From Microbacterium sp. RU1D (GTDB lineage: Bacteria > Actinomycetota > Actinomycetes > Actinomycetales > Microbacteriaceae), in contig NZ_FTPQ01000003.1 in NCBI RefSeq assembly GCF_900156435.1, forward strand, positions 310,001-374,000: a stretch of DNA of 64,000 nt, read 5' to 3'. Positions 8,144-16,112 of the stretch are shown piece after piece (the first letter of the stretch is position 1; every line of letters begins with the position of its first letter). A program made the position numbers and the translations under genes. The notes beneath the pieces were generated by a model that was not told the DNA's origin, ran no database searches, and was given only the letters and a program-made list of their open reading frames with translations.

Positions 8144-10284
8144 TCGACGCTCCCCTGGGCCTGGATCGCGGTGATCGCGATGGTGTTGACGATGTCGTCG
8201 ACGAGCGCGCCGCGCGACAGGTCGTTGATCGGCTTGTTGAGGCCCTGCAGCACCGGTCCGATCGCGACCGCTCCCGCCGAACGCTGCACCGCCTTGTAGG
8301 TGTTGTTGCCCGTGTTGAGGTCGGGGAAGACGAAGACCGTGGCGCGCCCGGCGACCTCGGACCCCGGCATCTTGGCCCGCGCGACGGCCGCGTCGGCGGC
8401 GGCGTCGTACTGGATGGGACCCTCGACGAGCAGCTCGGGAGCACGCTCGCGCACCAGGGCGGTGGCCGCGCGCACCTTCTCGACGTCGGCGCCGGTACCG
8501 GACTCGCCCGTCGAGTACGACAGCATCGCCACGCGCGGGGCGATGCCGAACTGCTCGGCCGTAGCGGCCGACGACACCGCGATGTCGGCGAGCTGCTCGC
8601 TGGTCGGATCGGGGATGACGGCGCAGTCGCCGTAGACGAGCACGCGGTCGGCGAGGGCCATGAGGAACACGCTCGACACCACCGAGACACCCGGAGCGGT
8701 CTTGATGATCTCGAAGGCCGGGCGGATGGTGTGCGCCGTCGTGTGCGCGGCACCCGAGACCATGCCGTCCGCGAGACCCAGGTGCACCATCAGAGTGCCG
8801 AAGTACGACACATCGGTGACGGTGTCGGCCGCCTGCGCGTAGGTGACGCCCTTGTGGGCGCGCAGTCGCGCGTACTCGGTGGCGAACTTGTCGACGTGCA
8901 CCGCGTCGAAGGGGCTGAGCACCTCGGCATCCCGGATGTCGATGCCGAGCTCGATCGCGCGCCCGCGCACCTCGATCGGCTCGCCGAGGATGGTGAGATC
9001 GGCGATGCCGCGCGAGAGGACGGTGGCCGCTGCCCGCAGCACACGGTCGTCGGTGCCCTCGGGCAGCACGATGCGGCGCTTGTCGGCGCGGGCGCGGTCG
9101 ACCAGTCCGTACTCGAACATGAGCGGCGTGACGACGCTCGGCCGGGCGACCCCGAGCTCGCGCGTGAGCAGCTCGGTGTCGACATGACGCTCGAACAGGG
9201 CGAGGGCGGTGTCGTACCGGTGCTGCGAGTCGGCGGCGAGGCGACCGCGCGTGTTCATGATGCGCACGGCGGTGTCGTAGGTTCCGAGGTCGGTGGCGAT
9301 GATCGGCAGCGGAGACCCCAGGCCGTCGATCAGTCGCACGATCGAGTCCGGCAGCTCGAACCCGCCGTTCAGCACGATGCCGGCGAGGGAGGGGAACGTG
9401 CCCGACGCGTTGGCGAGGAGCGCCGCGAGCAGCACTTCCGTGCGGTCGGCCGGGATCACCACGACCGCGGACTCCTTCAGCCGCGGCAGCACGTTGACCA
9501 TCGACATGCCCGCCACGACCACACCCAGCACCTCGCGGGTGAGCAGCGCCGGGTCGCCCTTGATGAGCTCGCCCTCGACCGAGCGCAGGACGCCGCGGAC
9601 CGACGGCGCGATGAGGAAGCGGTCTTCCGGAAGGGCCCACACCGGGACCGTGCGGCTCTCCGCGGGCCCCGCGGCGGGTGCCGCGTCGACGACCTGACGG
9701 ACGGATGCCACGATCTCGTCGAGGTGGTCGGCGTCGGCGCGGTTGGCGATCACGGCAAAGAGGGCCGCACGCTCGTGCTGCAGCTCGGAGATCGCGAGCG
9801 AGGCGATCTGCCCGACCTCCTGCGGGGTGCGCGCGACCGAGAGACCGAGGGTCTCGCTGTGGCCCTGCTGGGCGCGACCGCCGAGCACGAGGAGCACGGG
9901 GGCCCCGAGGTTCGCGGCGATGCGGGCGTTGTAGGCGAGTTCGGCCGGGCTGCCCACGTCGGTGTAGTCGCTGCCGATGATGACCACGGCGTCGCACTGC
10001 GCCTCGACCGCCTTGTAGCGCTCGACGATGCGGGCCAGGGCCGCATCGGCGTCGTCGCGCACGTCGTCATAGGTGACGCCGACGCAGTCGTCGTACTCCA
10101 GGTCGACGCTGTCGTGGTCGAGCAGCATCTCGAGCACGTAGTCGCGTTCGGCCGTGGAGCGCGCGATGGGGCGGAACACCCCCGCGCGCGGCGTGACGCG
10201 GCTCAAGGCGTCGAGGACGCCCAGAGCCACGGAGGATTTGCCCGAATGACCTTCGGCCGACGTGATGTAGATGCTCTGCGTCAC
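8140..10284 (-). CDS. pta: Phosphate acetyltransferase (long, DRTGG-containing form)
   Basis: A 714-residue Pta, the long bacterial type. The N-terminal P-loop/BioD-like domain (IYITSAEGHSGKSSVALG near residues 4-21) precedes a DRTGG-type middle domain, and the catalytic PTA domain starts around residue 380. Visible PTA motifs include RIVLPEGTDDRVLRAA, HLGLADGMVSGAAHTTAHTI, VFLMALADRVLVYGDCAV and VFVFPDLNTGNNTYKA. The GTG at 10284 gives VTQSIYITSAEG, a standard family start. It forms an operon with ackA (ATGA overlap) for acetyl-CoA to acetate plus ATP, or for acetate uptake in reverse. Confidence 0.96.
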   Translation of the reverse strand: MTQSIYITSAEGHSGKSSVALGVLDALSRVTPRAGVFRPIARSTAERDYVLEMLLDHDSVDLEYDDCVGVTYDDVRDDADAALARIVERYKAVEAQCDAVVIIGSDYTDVGSPAELAYNARIAANLGAPVLLVLGGRAQQGHSETLGLSVARTPQEVGQIASLAISELQHERAALFAVIANRADADHLDEIVASVRQVVDAAPAAGPAESRTVPVWALPEDRFLIAPSVRGVLRSVEGELIKGDPALLTREVLGVVVAGMSMVNVLPRLKESAVVVIPADRTEVLLAALLANASGTFPSLAGIVLNGGFELPDSIVRLIDGLGSPLPIIATDLGTYDTAVRIMNTRGRLAADSQHRYDTALALFERHVDTELLTRELGVARPSVVTPLMFEYGLVDRARADKRRIVLPEGTDDRVLRAAATVLSRGIADLTILGEPIEVRGRAIELGIDIRDAEVLSPFDAVHVDKFATEYARLRAHKGVTYAQAADTVTDVSYFGTLMVHLGLADGMVSGAAHTTAHTIRPAFEIIKTAPGVSVVSSVFLMALADRVLVYGDCAVIPDPTSEQLADIAVSSAATAEQFGIAPRVAMLSYSTGESGTGADVEKVRAATALVRERAPELLVEGPIQYDAAADAAVARAKMPGSEVAGRATVFVFPDLNTGNNTYKAVQRSAGAVAIGPVLQGLNKPINDLSRGALVDDIVNTIAITAIQAQGSVE

Positions 10285-10511
10285 GCGCCCCAGCCTATTG
10301 CGGGCCCCCGACATCGCCTCGGGGTTGCTTCGGCGTCGAGTGATCAGGAAGGCTTCGTGAGGAGAGTTCCGGGTCGAGAGGATTGCCTCAACCCCGGTTA
10401 GGCAGAAGAACTCCGACGGGTCCCGTATCGCCGCCGGTCGAAGAGACCCGCACCCTGCTCCGAGCCCCTGAGGCGGCCGGCGGCAACGGAGGTGCCGTTT
10501 ACTTGGGAGTC

Positions 10512-11015
10512 ATGAGGATGGCACGGTCGGGGACTTTTGCGGGAGTCATTGTGTCGATGATGTTGATGACCGGTTGCGCCTCCCTGAACTATGACCTGTC
10601 TGCACAAGACGCGGTGGGATCGTGGAGCGCAGGCGGCGATTCGCCCCTGCGCCTCGATGTTCGAGCTGACGGAACCTTCCAAGCGACCGGATGGCCGTCG
10701 AATGCCTGGTGCGAGGGTCGATCGACACCCCGTACCGTCAACGACCTGAGGATCGATGAAACGCGCTCGTTCTCCGGCACCTGGACCTTCGTCGAAAGCT
10801 CCGGACCGGACTCGATCCGCTTCACGCGCGAGGACGGAGACGACTGTTCCGTCGGGACTGCGGCGGATTTCTGGGAGGAGGGCGGAATCACGTACGCCTG
10901 CTTTCCCCTCCCAGGGGTGACGGTCGACGCGAAGGGCGTTGAGAACTTGATCGTGATCTACCGCGATGAGCCCATCGAACCGTCGCGAGCCGATTCCTGC
11001 TTCAACTACAACTGA
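10512..11015 (+). CDS. Small secreted lipoprotein, function unknown
   Basis: A 167-residue protein with a type II signal peptide: a short basic N-terminus (MRMARS), a hydrophobic core and the lipobox LMTGC, which predicts lipid-anchored Cys near residue 22. The mature part has no domain I recognise. It contains several Trp and two later Cys pairs, and the repeated GTWTF/GSWSAGG pattern suggests a small beta-barrel or lipocalin-like fold. GGGAG lies just upstream of the ATG. Its 3' end overlaps the convergent deoR-type gene by 10 bp. No functional link to neighbours is evident. Confidence 0.75.
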   Translation: MRMARSGTFAGVIVSMMLMTGCASLNYDLSAQDAVGSWSAGGDSPLRLDVRADGTFQATGWPSNAWCEGRSTPRTVNDLRIDETRSFSGTWTFVESSGPDSIRFTREDGDDCSVGTAADFWEEGGITYACFPLPGVTVDAKGVENLIVIYRDEPIEPSRADSCFNYN

Positions 11016-11794
11016 CCGGCAGCTGGGTCTCGCGCGACTCCCCCCGTCCCCACGAGCCGAGCTCCTGCCGCCCGAAGTTCCGTCGAAAGCGGTGCTTTCC
11101 GCTCCAGATCAGCGACCACACCGGCCACACCGTCGAGCGGCAGGATGCCGAAGCGCGAAGCCGCCCCCAGCTTCTCCTCGCTGGCGAGCACGAACGTCTC
11201 GGCGGCCCGCTCGGCGAGCACGCGCTTCATCGCCGCCTCCTCGGCATCCCCGGTCGTGAGTCCCGCCGCCGGATGCACGCCGGTCACCCCGAGGAAGAAG
11301 ATGTCGGCGCTGATCTTCTGCGCCGCCTCGACGGCCGCGGAGCCGCACGCCACGGCCGAGTGCTTGAACATGCGGCCGCCGATCACGATGACCTCGGCCT
11401 CGTGGTGCAGAAGGGCCGCGGCGACCGTCGGCGAGTGCGTGATCACGGTGCCGGCGAACGTTCGCGGCAGGGCGTCGACCAGCGCCAGGGTGGTCGTCCC
11501 TCCATCGAGGAGCACGGTGGCGCCGGGTTCGATGAGGGCGACCGCGGCGGCGGCGACGCGGGCCTTGCTCGATCGGGCCACACTCCCCCGCGCGTCGTAG
11601 TCGGCGACGGCCGGTGACGCCGGCAGAGCACCGCCGTAGACCCGGACGGCGAGGCCAGCGGCATCCAGTTCGCGAAGATCGCGGCGGATGCTGTCTTCGG
11701 ACAGGCCGAGCTCGAGCGCGACGTCTTTGACGACCAGACGGCCGTCACGGCGCAACCGTTCGAGCAGGGCGTCTTTGCGGGCGGCGGCGAGCAT
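11006..11794 (-). CDS. DeoR/GlpR-family transcriptional regulator
   Basis: A 262-residue sugar-metabolism repressor. The N-terminal HTH (RKDALLERLRRDGRLVVKDVALELGLSEDSIRRDLRELDAAG) carries the DeoR signature. It is followed by the sugar-phosphate-sensing DeoRC domain with LLDGGTTTLALVDAL and ITHSPTVAAAL. Start ATG 11794; an in-frame GTG six bases upstream is also possible. It is divergent from a Nudix hydrolase with a 40-bp spacer. The 3' end overlaps the lipoprotein gene tail-to-tail. The regulated pathway is not obvious from the neighbours. Confidence 0.9.
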   Translation of the reverse strand: MLAAARKDALLERLRRDGRLVVKDVALELGLSEDSIRRDLRELDAAGLAVRVYGGALPASPAVADYDARGSVARSSKARVAAAAVALIEPGATVLLDGGTTTLALVDALPRTFAGTVITHSPTVAAALLHHEAEVIVIGGRMFKHSAVACGSAAVEAAQKISADIFFLGVTGVHPAAGLTTGDAEEAAMKRVLAERAAETFVLASEEKLGAASRFGILPLDGVAGVVADLERKAPLSTELRAAGARLVGTGGVARDPAAGQL

Positions 11795-11834
11795 ATTCAC
11801 ATTGTTGCACGTTTCTGCACTATTGTTCCGAATC
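11795..11834. promoter_or_regulatory. Short divergent deoR/nudix promoter region
   Basis: The 40-bp spacer is much richer in A/T than its surroundings. It contains the direct repeat TTGTTGCAC / ATTGTTCCG and a TGCA(N6)TGCA dyad centred near 11811. This is a plausible site for the DeoR protein to control itself and the Nudix gene. Confidence 0.4.
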
Positions 11835-12503
11835 ATGAACGATGCGCTGCCCGGCACCACCGTCCCCGACCACCGCGGGCGCACGGGCCTCCACCTCACC
11901 GGTCGGGATCTCGACCGCAACCCGCGCGTCGAGGTCACCGACGTGCGCCTCCTCGCTGCGGGGTGGCACGTGCTGCGCGCCACGACCTTCCGCTACCGCG
12001 GCGACGACGGCGAGTGGAGCACGCAGACGCGCGAGACCTACGACCGCGGCAACGGCGCGACGATCCTGCTCTACGACGCGGCCCGGCGAACCGTGCTGCT
12101 GACCCGCCAGTTCCGCTACCCCGTCTACGTCAACGACCACCCCGACGGCATGCTGATCGAGACGGCCGCGGGGCTGCTCGACGACGACGACCCGGTGACC
12201 GCGATCCGCCGGGAGGCCGAGGAGGAGACCGGGGTGCGGGTCGACGAAGTCGAGCACGTCTTCGACGTCTACATGAGTCCCGGATCCGTGACCGAGCGTC
12301 TGCACTTCTTCGCCGCGGCCTACGACGGCGCCGAGCGGGAGGGCGACCGGGGCGGTCTCGCCGAGGAGGACGAGGAGATCGAGATCCTCGAGTACGACAT
12401 CGACGACGCCCTGTCGATGATCCGCACCGGCGCGATCCAGGATGCCAAGACGATCATGCTTTTGCAGTGGGCGGCGCTCGACGGGCCGTTCTCCCGGCGC
12501 TGA
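11835..12503 (+). CDS. Nudix hydrolase, NudK/GDP-mannose pyrophosphatase-like
   Basis: A 222-residue Nudix enzyme that hydrolyses a nucleoside diphosphate linked to another moiety. The N-terminal strand region (VLLTRQFRYPVYVN, GMLIETAAGLLDDDD) resembles NudK and ADP-sugar pyrophosphatases. The Nudix box is GLLDDDDPVTAIRREAEEET; the usual first Glu is Asp, while the REAEEETG metal-binding core is intact. The downstream SPGSVTERLHFFAA stretch is typical of the sugar-nucleotide subgroup. It is divergent from the DeoR regulator. GDP-mannose, ADP-ribose or ADP-sugar are all possible substrates. Confidence 0.85.
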   Translation: MNDALPGTTVPDHRGRTGLHLTGRDLDRNPRVEVTDVRLLAAGWHVLRATTFRYRGDDGEWSTQTRETYDRGNGATILLYDAARRTVLLTRQFRYPVYVNDHPDGMLIETAAGLLDDDDPVTAIRREAEEETGVRVDEVEHVFDVYMSPGSVTERLHFFAAAYDGAEREGDRGGLAEEDEEIEILEYDIDDALSMIRTGAIQDAKTIMLLQWAALDGPFSRR

Positions 12504-12565
12504 CGGGCGGGCCATCCGGCACCCTCGCCGCCGCGCGTGAGCCGGCTCGTTTCCGGGTAAAGAAA

Positions 12566-12655
12566 AGACCCTCCGCGCACCCGGTAGAGCCTGGTTACCC
12601 TTGCTACGTTTCCGTCCTGGGGGAGTTGGCCTGGGTACCGCCACGCGGAGAGCCG
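12566..12655 (-). ncRNA. ffs: Signal recognition particle RNA (small bacterial SRP RNA)
   Basis: On the minus strand the segment reads AACTCCCCCAGGACGGAAAC then GTAGCAAGGGTAACC, the conserved SRP domain IV hairpin with an actinobacterial GGAA-type loop. It is closed by an outer helix of CTCCGCG (12571-12577) with CGCGGAG (12644-12650). The ends are estimated from that helix and are good to about 10 nt. It lies between the Nudix gene and the ROK kinase. It guides Ffh-mediated co-translational targeting. Confidence 0.88.
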
Positions 12656-12717
12656 TGTACAGCCTACCCGACCGACGGAGCCGCTCTCACCCCGGCCGGC
12701 CGATGCCCGCCCCGGCC

Positions 12718-13650
12718 TCAGGCCTGCAGCGCGAGCGCCGCCGCGCCCAGCAGCGGGCCATGGCCGTCGAGACCCGAGCCCACGATGCGGCACCGGCGCG
12801 CATACGCGTGCACCGACGCCTCCGCGGCGGCCGCCCGGACCTGATCGATGTAGTCGGGGGCGACCTGCGAGAAGCCGCCGGCGATGGCGACGGCCTCGAG
12901 GTCGCACAGGGTCGCCGCCGCGGCGATCGCCTGACCGACCGCCGCGGCCGAGCGACTGACGGCCGCGATCGCGACGGCGTCGCCGGCCGCATGGGCGGCG
13001 GCCAGGTCGAGACCGGTCTCGCCCTGCCACCCCTGGCGCTGGGCCCAGGCGACCGTGCCGGGGCCGGCCGCGACCGCCTCGAGCGTGGATGCCACGGCAT
13101 CGCCGCCCTCGATCGTGCGCACGAACGTCTGGCCCAGGTGCCCCGCGTTGCCGCTCGCGCCGGGGACGGGCCGACCGCCGAGGATGAGCCCGCCTCCCAC
13201 GCCGGTGGACACCACGATCGCCATGGCGTCGTCGCAGCCCACGAGCGCGCCCCGCCAGTGCTCCGCCAGGGCGATGCAGGTGCCGTCGAGGGCGAGGCGG
13301 ATCGGACCGTCGACGAGACCGCCGAGCACCTCGTCGACCGACAGACCGGCCGCGAGCGGGAGATTCAGCGGGGAGACGGAGCGCGAGGGCAGGTCGACGG
13401 GACCGGCACTTCCCACCCCGATCGCGCCGACGCGGGCGTCGGGCACGGCGGCGAGCGCGGCGACGGCGGCTTCGCGGATGCTGCGGGCGATCTCATCCCG
13501 ATCGGCGGTTCGCCCGGTCGGTCGCCTGGTGACGCTCGCCCGCTCGACCTCGCCCGCGAGGGAGACGACGGCGGCATCCACCTTCGTCCCGCCGATGTCG
13601 ACGGCCAGCACGTGCGTGACATCCGGCAGGGACGGGGTGGTGTGCGGCAT
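12718..13650 (-). CDS. ROK-family sugar kinase
   Basis: A 310-residue ROK protein. The phosphate-binding DIGGTK motif is near residue 17 and the second ATP motif VSTGVGGGLILGG is central. DGTCIALAEHW matches the catalytic DN(D/T) helix region. The usual zinc motif CxCGxxGCxE after GHLGQ is absent here (GHLGQTFVRTIEGGDAVAST), so it belongs to the zinc-less ROK subset. ATG 13650 fits the conserved spacing to DIGGTK. Likely substrates are glucose, fructose or an aminosugar; no HTH is present, so it is not a ROK repressor. It is divergent from the MoxR operon. Confidence 0.85.
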   Translation of the reverse strand: MPHTTPSLPDVTHVLAVDIGGTKVDAAVVSLAGEVERASVTRRPTGRTADRDEIARSIREAAVAALAAVPDARVGAIGVGSAGPVDLPSRSVSPLNLPLAAGLSVDEVLGGLVDGPIRLALDGTCIALAEHWRGALVGCDDAMAIVVSTGVGGGLILGGRPVPGASGNAGHLGQTFVRTIEGGDAVASTLEAVAAGPGTVAWAQRQGWQGETGLDLAAAHAAGDAVAIAAVSRSAAAVGQAIAAAATLCDLEAVAIAGGFSQVAPDYIDQVRAAAAEASVHAYARRCRIVGSGLDGHGPLLGAAALALQA

Positions 13651-13815
13651 GCGCGGGCTCCTCGGGTGTACCAACGCTCCCCGATCCTAGGGGCCCGAGC
13701 ATCCGCCGAGTGACGCCTGTGCGCCCGCCGTTTCAGGCCCCCGTCCCCATCGCGCAGGTTACGATCAGGTCACGGCGGCGACGACGCGCCTCCACCCCGC
13801 GACCCAAGGGATGCC

Positions 13816-14859
13816 ATGGACGAGACGGTCACGCCCGAGGCGGCATCACGACTCCGCCGCGCCGACACCACCACCCGACCCGCCGCCGAGGTGCCCCTGG
13901 ATGCGGAGTCCTTCGCCCGTTTGACCGGGGGGATCCTGGCATCCGTGTCGCAGGTGATCGACGGCAAGCCCGAGGCCGTGCAGAGCGCCCTGATCGCCCT
14001 GCTCGCGGAGGGGCACCTCCTGATCGAGGACGTGCCCGGGGTCGGCAAGACGATGCTGGCGCGGGCCCTCGCCGCCACGATCGACGCCGACGTGCGCCGC
14101 ATCCAGTTCACGCCCGACCTCCTTCCCGGCGACATCACCGGAGTGTCGGTGTTCAATCCGGTGCAGCGCCAGTTCGAGTTCACGCCCGGCGCGGTGTTCG
14201 CGCACATCGTCATCGCCGACGAGATCAACCGCTCCTCCCCCAAGACCCAGTCGTCGTTGCTCGAGGCCATGGAGGAGCGACAGGTGACCGTGGACGGGCG
14301 CACGCACGTGCTGCCCTCGCCGTTCCTCGTGGTCGCCACGCAGAACCCCTTCGAGATGGAGGGCACGTACGCACTCCCCGAGGCGCAGCGCGACCGCTTC
14401 CTGCTGCGGATCTCCATGGGATACCCGGATGCCGCCGCAGAGGCGCTCATGCTCCGCCAGCGCGACGCGGTCAATCCGCTCGACGCGATCGCCCCCGTCG
14501 TCTCGGCGCGCCAGGTCACCGCCATGATCGCGTGGGCCCGCGGCGTCCACGTCGCCCCGGCCCTCGAGGAGTACGTCGTCGCGCTCGCGCAGGCGACGCG
14601 CAGCCACCCCGACATCCGGCTCGGCGCCAGCCCCCGCGCGACGCTGCAGCTCGTGCGTGCCGCGAAGGTGCGGGCGGCGCTCGACGGCCGGTCGTACGTC
14701 ATCCCCGACGACATCACGGCCCTGCTGGCGCCCGTCTTCGCCCATCGCCTGATCGCCAACCGGTCGGCGGCCGGCGGCAAGGCGGGGGCGGCGGTGGTGA
14801 CCGACGCCCTCGAGCGGATCGCCGCGAGCGTGCGCGTGCCCCTCGCCGCCCGGCCGTGA
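13816..14859 (+). CDS. MoxR-family AAA+ ATPase
   Basis: A 347-residue MoxR ATPase. Walker A is VPGVGKTMLARAL (around residues 74-86), Walker B is VIADEINRSSPKTQSSLLEAM, and sensor-1 is VVATQNPFEMEGTYALPEAQ. The family chaperones folding or metal insertion and is normally encoded with DUF58/VWA proteins. It overlaps the next gene by 4 bp (GTGA), and DUF58 and transglutaminase proteins follow, so this is the standard three-gene MoxR operon. The client is presumably the DUF58 or transglutaminase partner. Confidence 0.93.
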   Translation: MDETVTPEAASRLRRADTTTRPAAEVPLDAESFARLTGGILASVSQVIDGKPEAVQSALIALLAEGHLLIEDVPGVGKTMLARALAATIDADVRRIQFTPDLLPGDITGVSVFNPVQRQFEFTPGAVFAHIVIADEINRSSPKTQSSLLEAMEERQVTVDGRTHVLPSPFLVVATQNPFEMEGTYALPEAQRDRFLLRISMGYPDAAAEALMLRQRDAVNPLDAIAPVVSARQVTAMIAWARGVHVAPALEEYVVALAQATRSHPDIRLGASPRATLQLVRAAKVRAALDGRSYVIPDDITALLAPVFAHRLIANRSAAGGKAGAAVVTDALERIAASVRVPLAARP

Positions 14860-16112
14860 GAGCGCGGGTGGGGCGGGTCTGGCCGTTCACGCTGCGAGGG
14901 ACGGGCGCCCTTCTGCTCGCGGTCGCGGCCTTCGTGATCGCGCAGCGCGCCGGCATCCCGGAGCTGCTGTACTTCGCAACGCTCCTGGTCGCCCTGCTGG
15001 CGGCGTCGGCCGTCGCCCTGCTGATGACGCGTGGATCGGGTGCGGTGACGCGCGTCGTCTCGCCCGAAGTGCCCGAGGTCGGCGGCTCCGCCACCGTCAC
15101 CGTGCGCGCCGGCATCCACAGTGCCCTGCCGACCGCTCCGGGGCGGTGGCGCGACGCGCTGCCGTCGGGTCTGTCGGGACCGGCCGAGGGGTCGTCGCCG
15201 ACGATCGCCCCGAGCCTGGGCGGTGCGTCGTCGACGATCGAGGTGCGCTACGGCATGACGGGGGCCGCGCGCGGCATCCATTCCCTCGGGCCCTTCGAGG
15301 TGACGACCACCGATCCGTTCGGATTACTGCGTCGACGCATCGCCCTCGGCCGCACGACGCCGGTGACCGTGGCGCCCACGGTGCGCGAGCTGACGGCCCT
15401 GCCCGGAGCCGCGGGAGAGGCCGGCGGATCCCGCCAGACCACCACGCTGCAGATCGGTCAGGGCGCCGACAACCTCGTCGCCCGCCCCTACGCACCCGGC
15501 GACTCGATGCGCCGCATCCACTGGCGGGCAACCGCCCACCGCGACACGCTCATGGTGCGGCAGGAGGAGCAGGAGTCGAGCCCCGCGGCCACCGTGGTGC
15601 TCGACCGGGCCCTGTCGCGGTGGTCGCCGGTGGCCGCGCACGCCCCCGGCGGCGACGCGGCGTTCGAGACGGCCGTCTCGGCGTGCGTCTCCGCGGTCGC
15701 GCGCCTCGTCCACGAGGGATACACGGTCGACGTGATCGACAGCGACGGACATCTGCTCGCCGACCCCGTGGAGGGCGGCGACGACGCCGACGCGCGCGCC
15801 ACCGCAGCGGTCTTCGCGAGCCTGCGCGCCCGCCCGGACGATCCCGCGCGACGCGTCGTCCCGGCGACGGCGGCCGCCTTGACGGGGCCCGTGATCGTGA
15901 TCACCGGGTCGCTGCAGGCCGATGACCGCGCCGACCTCGGCGCCGTCGCTCAGCGTTCCGCCCTGCCGGTGCTGCTCGTCGTGGCCGAGCACGCCGAGCT
16001 CGAGCGGCTGCGCGCGGGCGGGTGGCGTGCCGCACATGTGCTCCCCGGCGGCGACGTCGCCGCGGCGTGGGACGACGCGATCGAACAGGGGTACGCCCGT
16101 GTCGGCCGCTGA
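14856..16112 (+). CDS. DUF58 domain protein
   Basis: A 418-residue protein. Two N-terminal TM helices (about 10-30 and 33-55) are followed by a beta-rich extracytoplasmic segment. The DUF58 motif is RPYAPGDSMRRIHWRATAHRD, with QEEQESS following. DUF58 proteins are VWA-like membrane partners of MoxR ATPases, involved in envelope processes. The GTG start overlaps the moxR stop, and the stop overlaps the transglutaminase start by 14 bp, so all three are translationally coupled. Confidence 0.9.
   Translation: MRARVGRVWPFTLRGTGALLLAVAAFVIAQRAGIPELLYFATLLVALLAASAVALLMTRGSGAVTRVVSPEVPEVGGSATVTVRAGIHSALPTAPGRWRDALPSGLSGPAEGSSPTIAPSLGGASSTIEVRYGMTGAARGIHSLGPFEVTTTDPFGLLRRRIALGRTTPVTVAPTVRELTALPGAAGEAGGSRQTTTLQIGQGADNLVARPYAPGDSMRRIHWRATAHRDTLMVRQEEQESSPAATVVLDRALSRWSPVAAHAPGGDAAFETAVSACVSAVARLVHEGYTVDVIDSDGHLLADPVEGGDDADARATAAVFASLRARPDDPARRVVPATAAALTGPVIVITGSLQADDRADLGAVAQRSALPVLLVVAEHAELERLRAGGWRAAHVLPGGDVAAAWDDAIEQGYARVGR

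Noticed and set aside
6893..9997. 1034-codon minus-strand frame through pta and ackA
   Set aside because: Its N-terminal part is low-complexity Arg/Ala and it only becomes sensible where it enters the real ackA frame.
12566..12655. Plus-strand reading of the SRP RNA as a tRNA-like or coding segment
   Set aside because: Only the minus strand shows the SRP domain IV consensus and outer helix.
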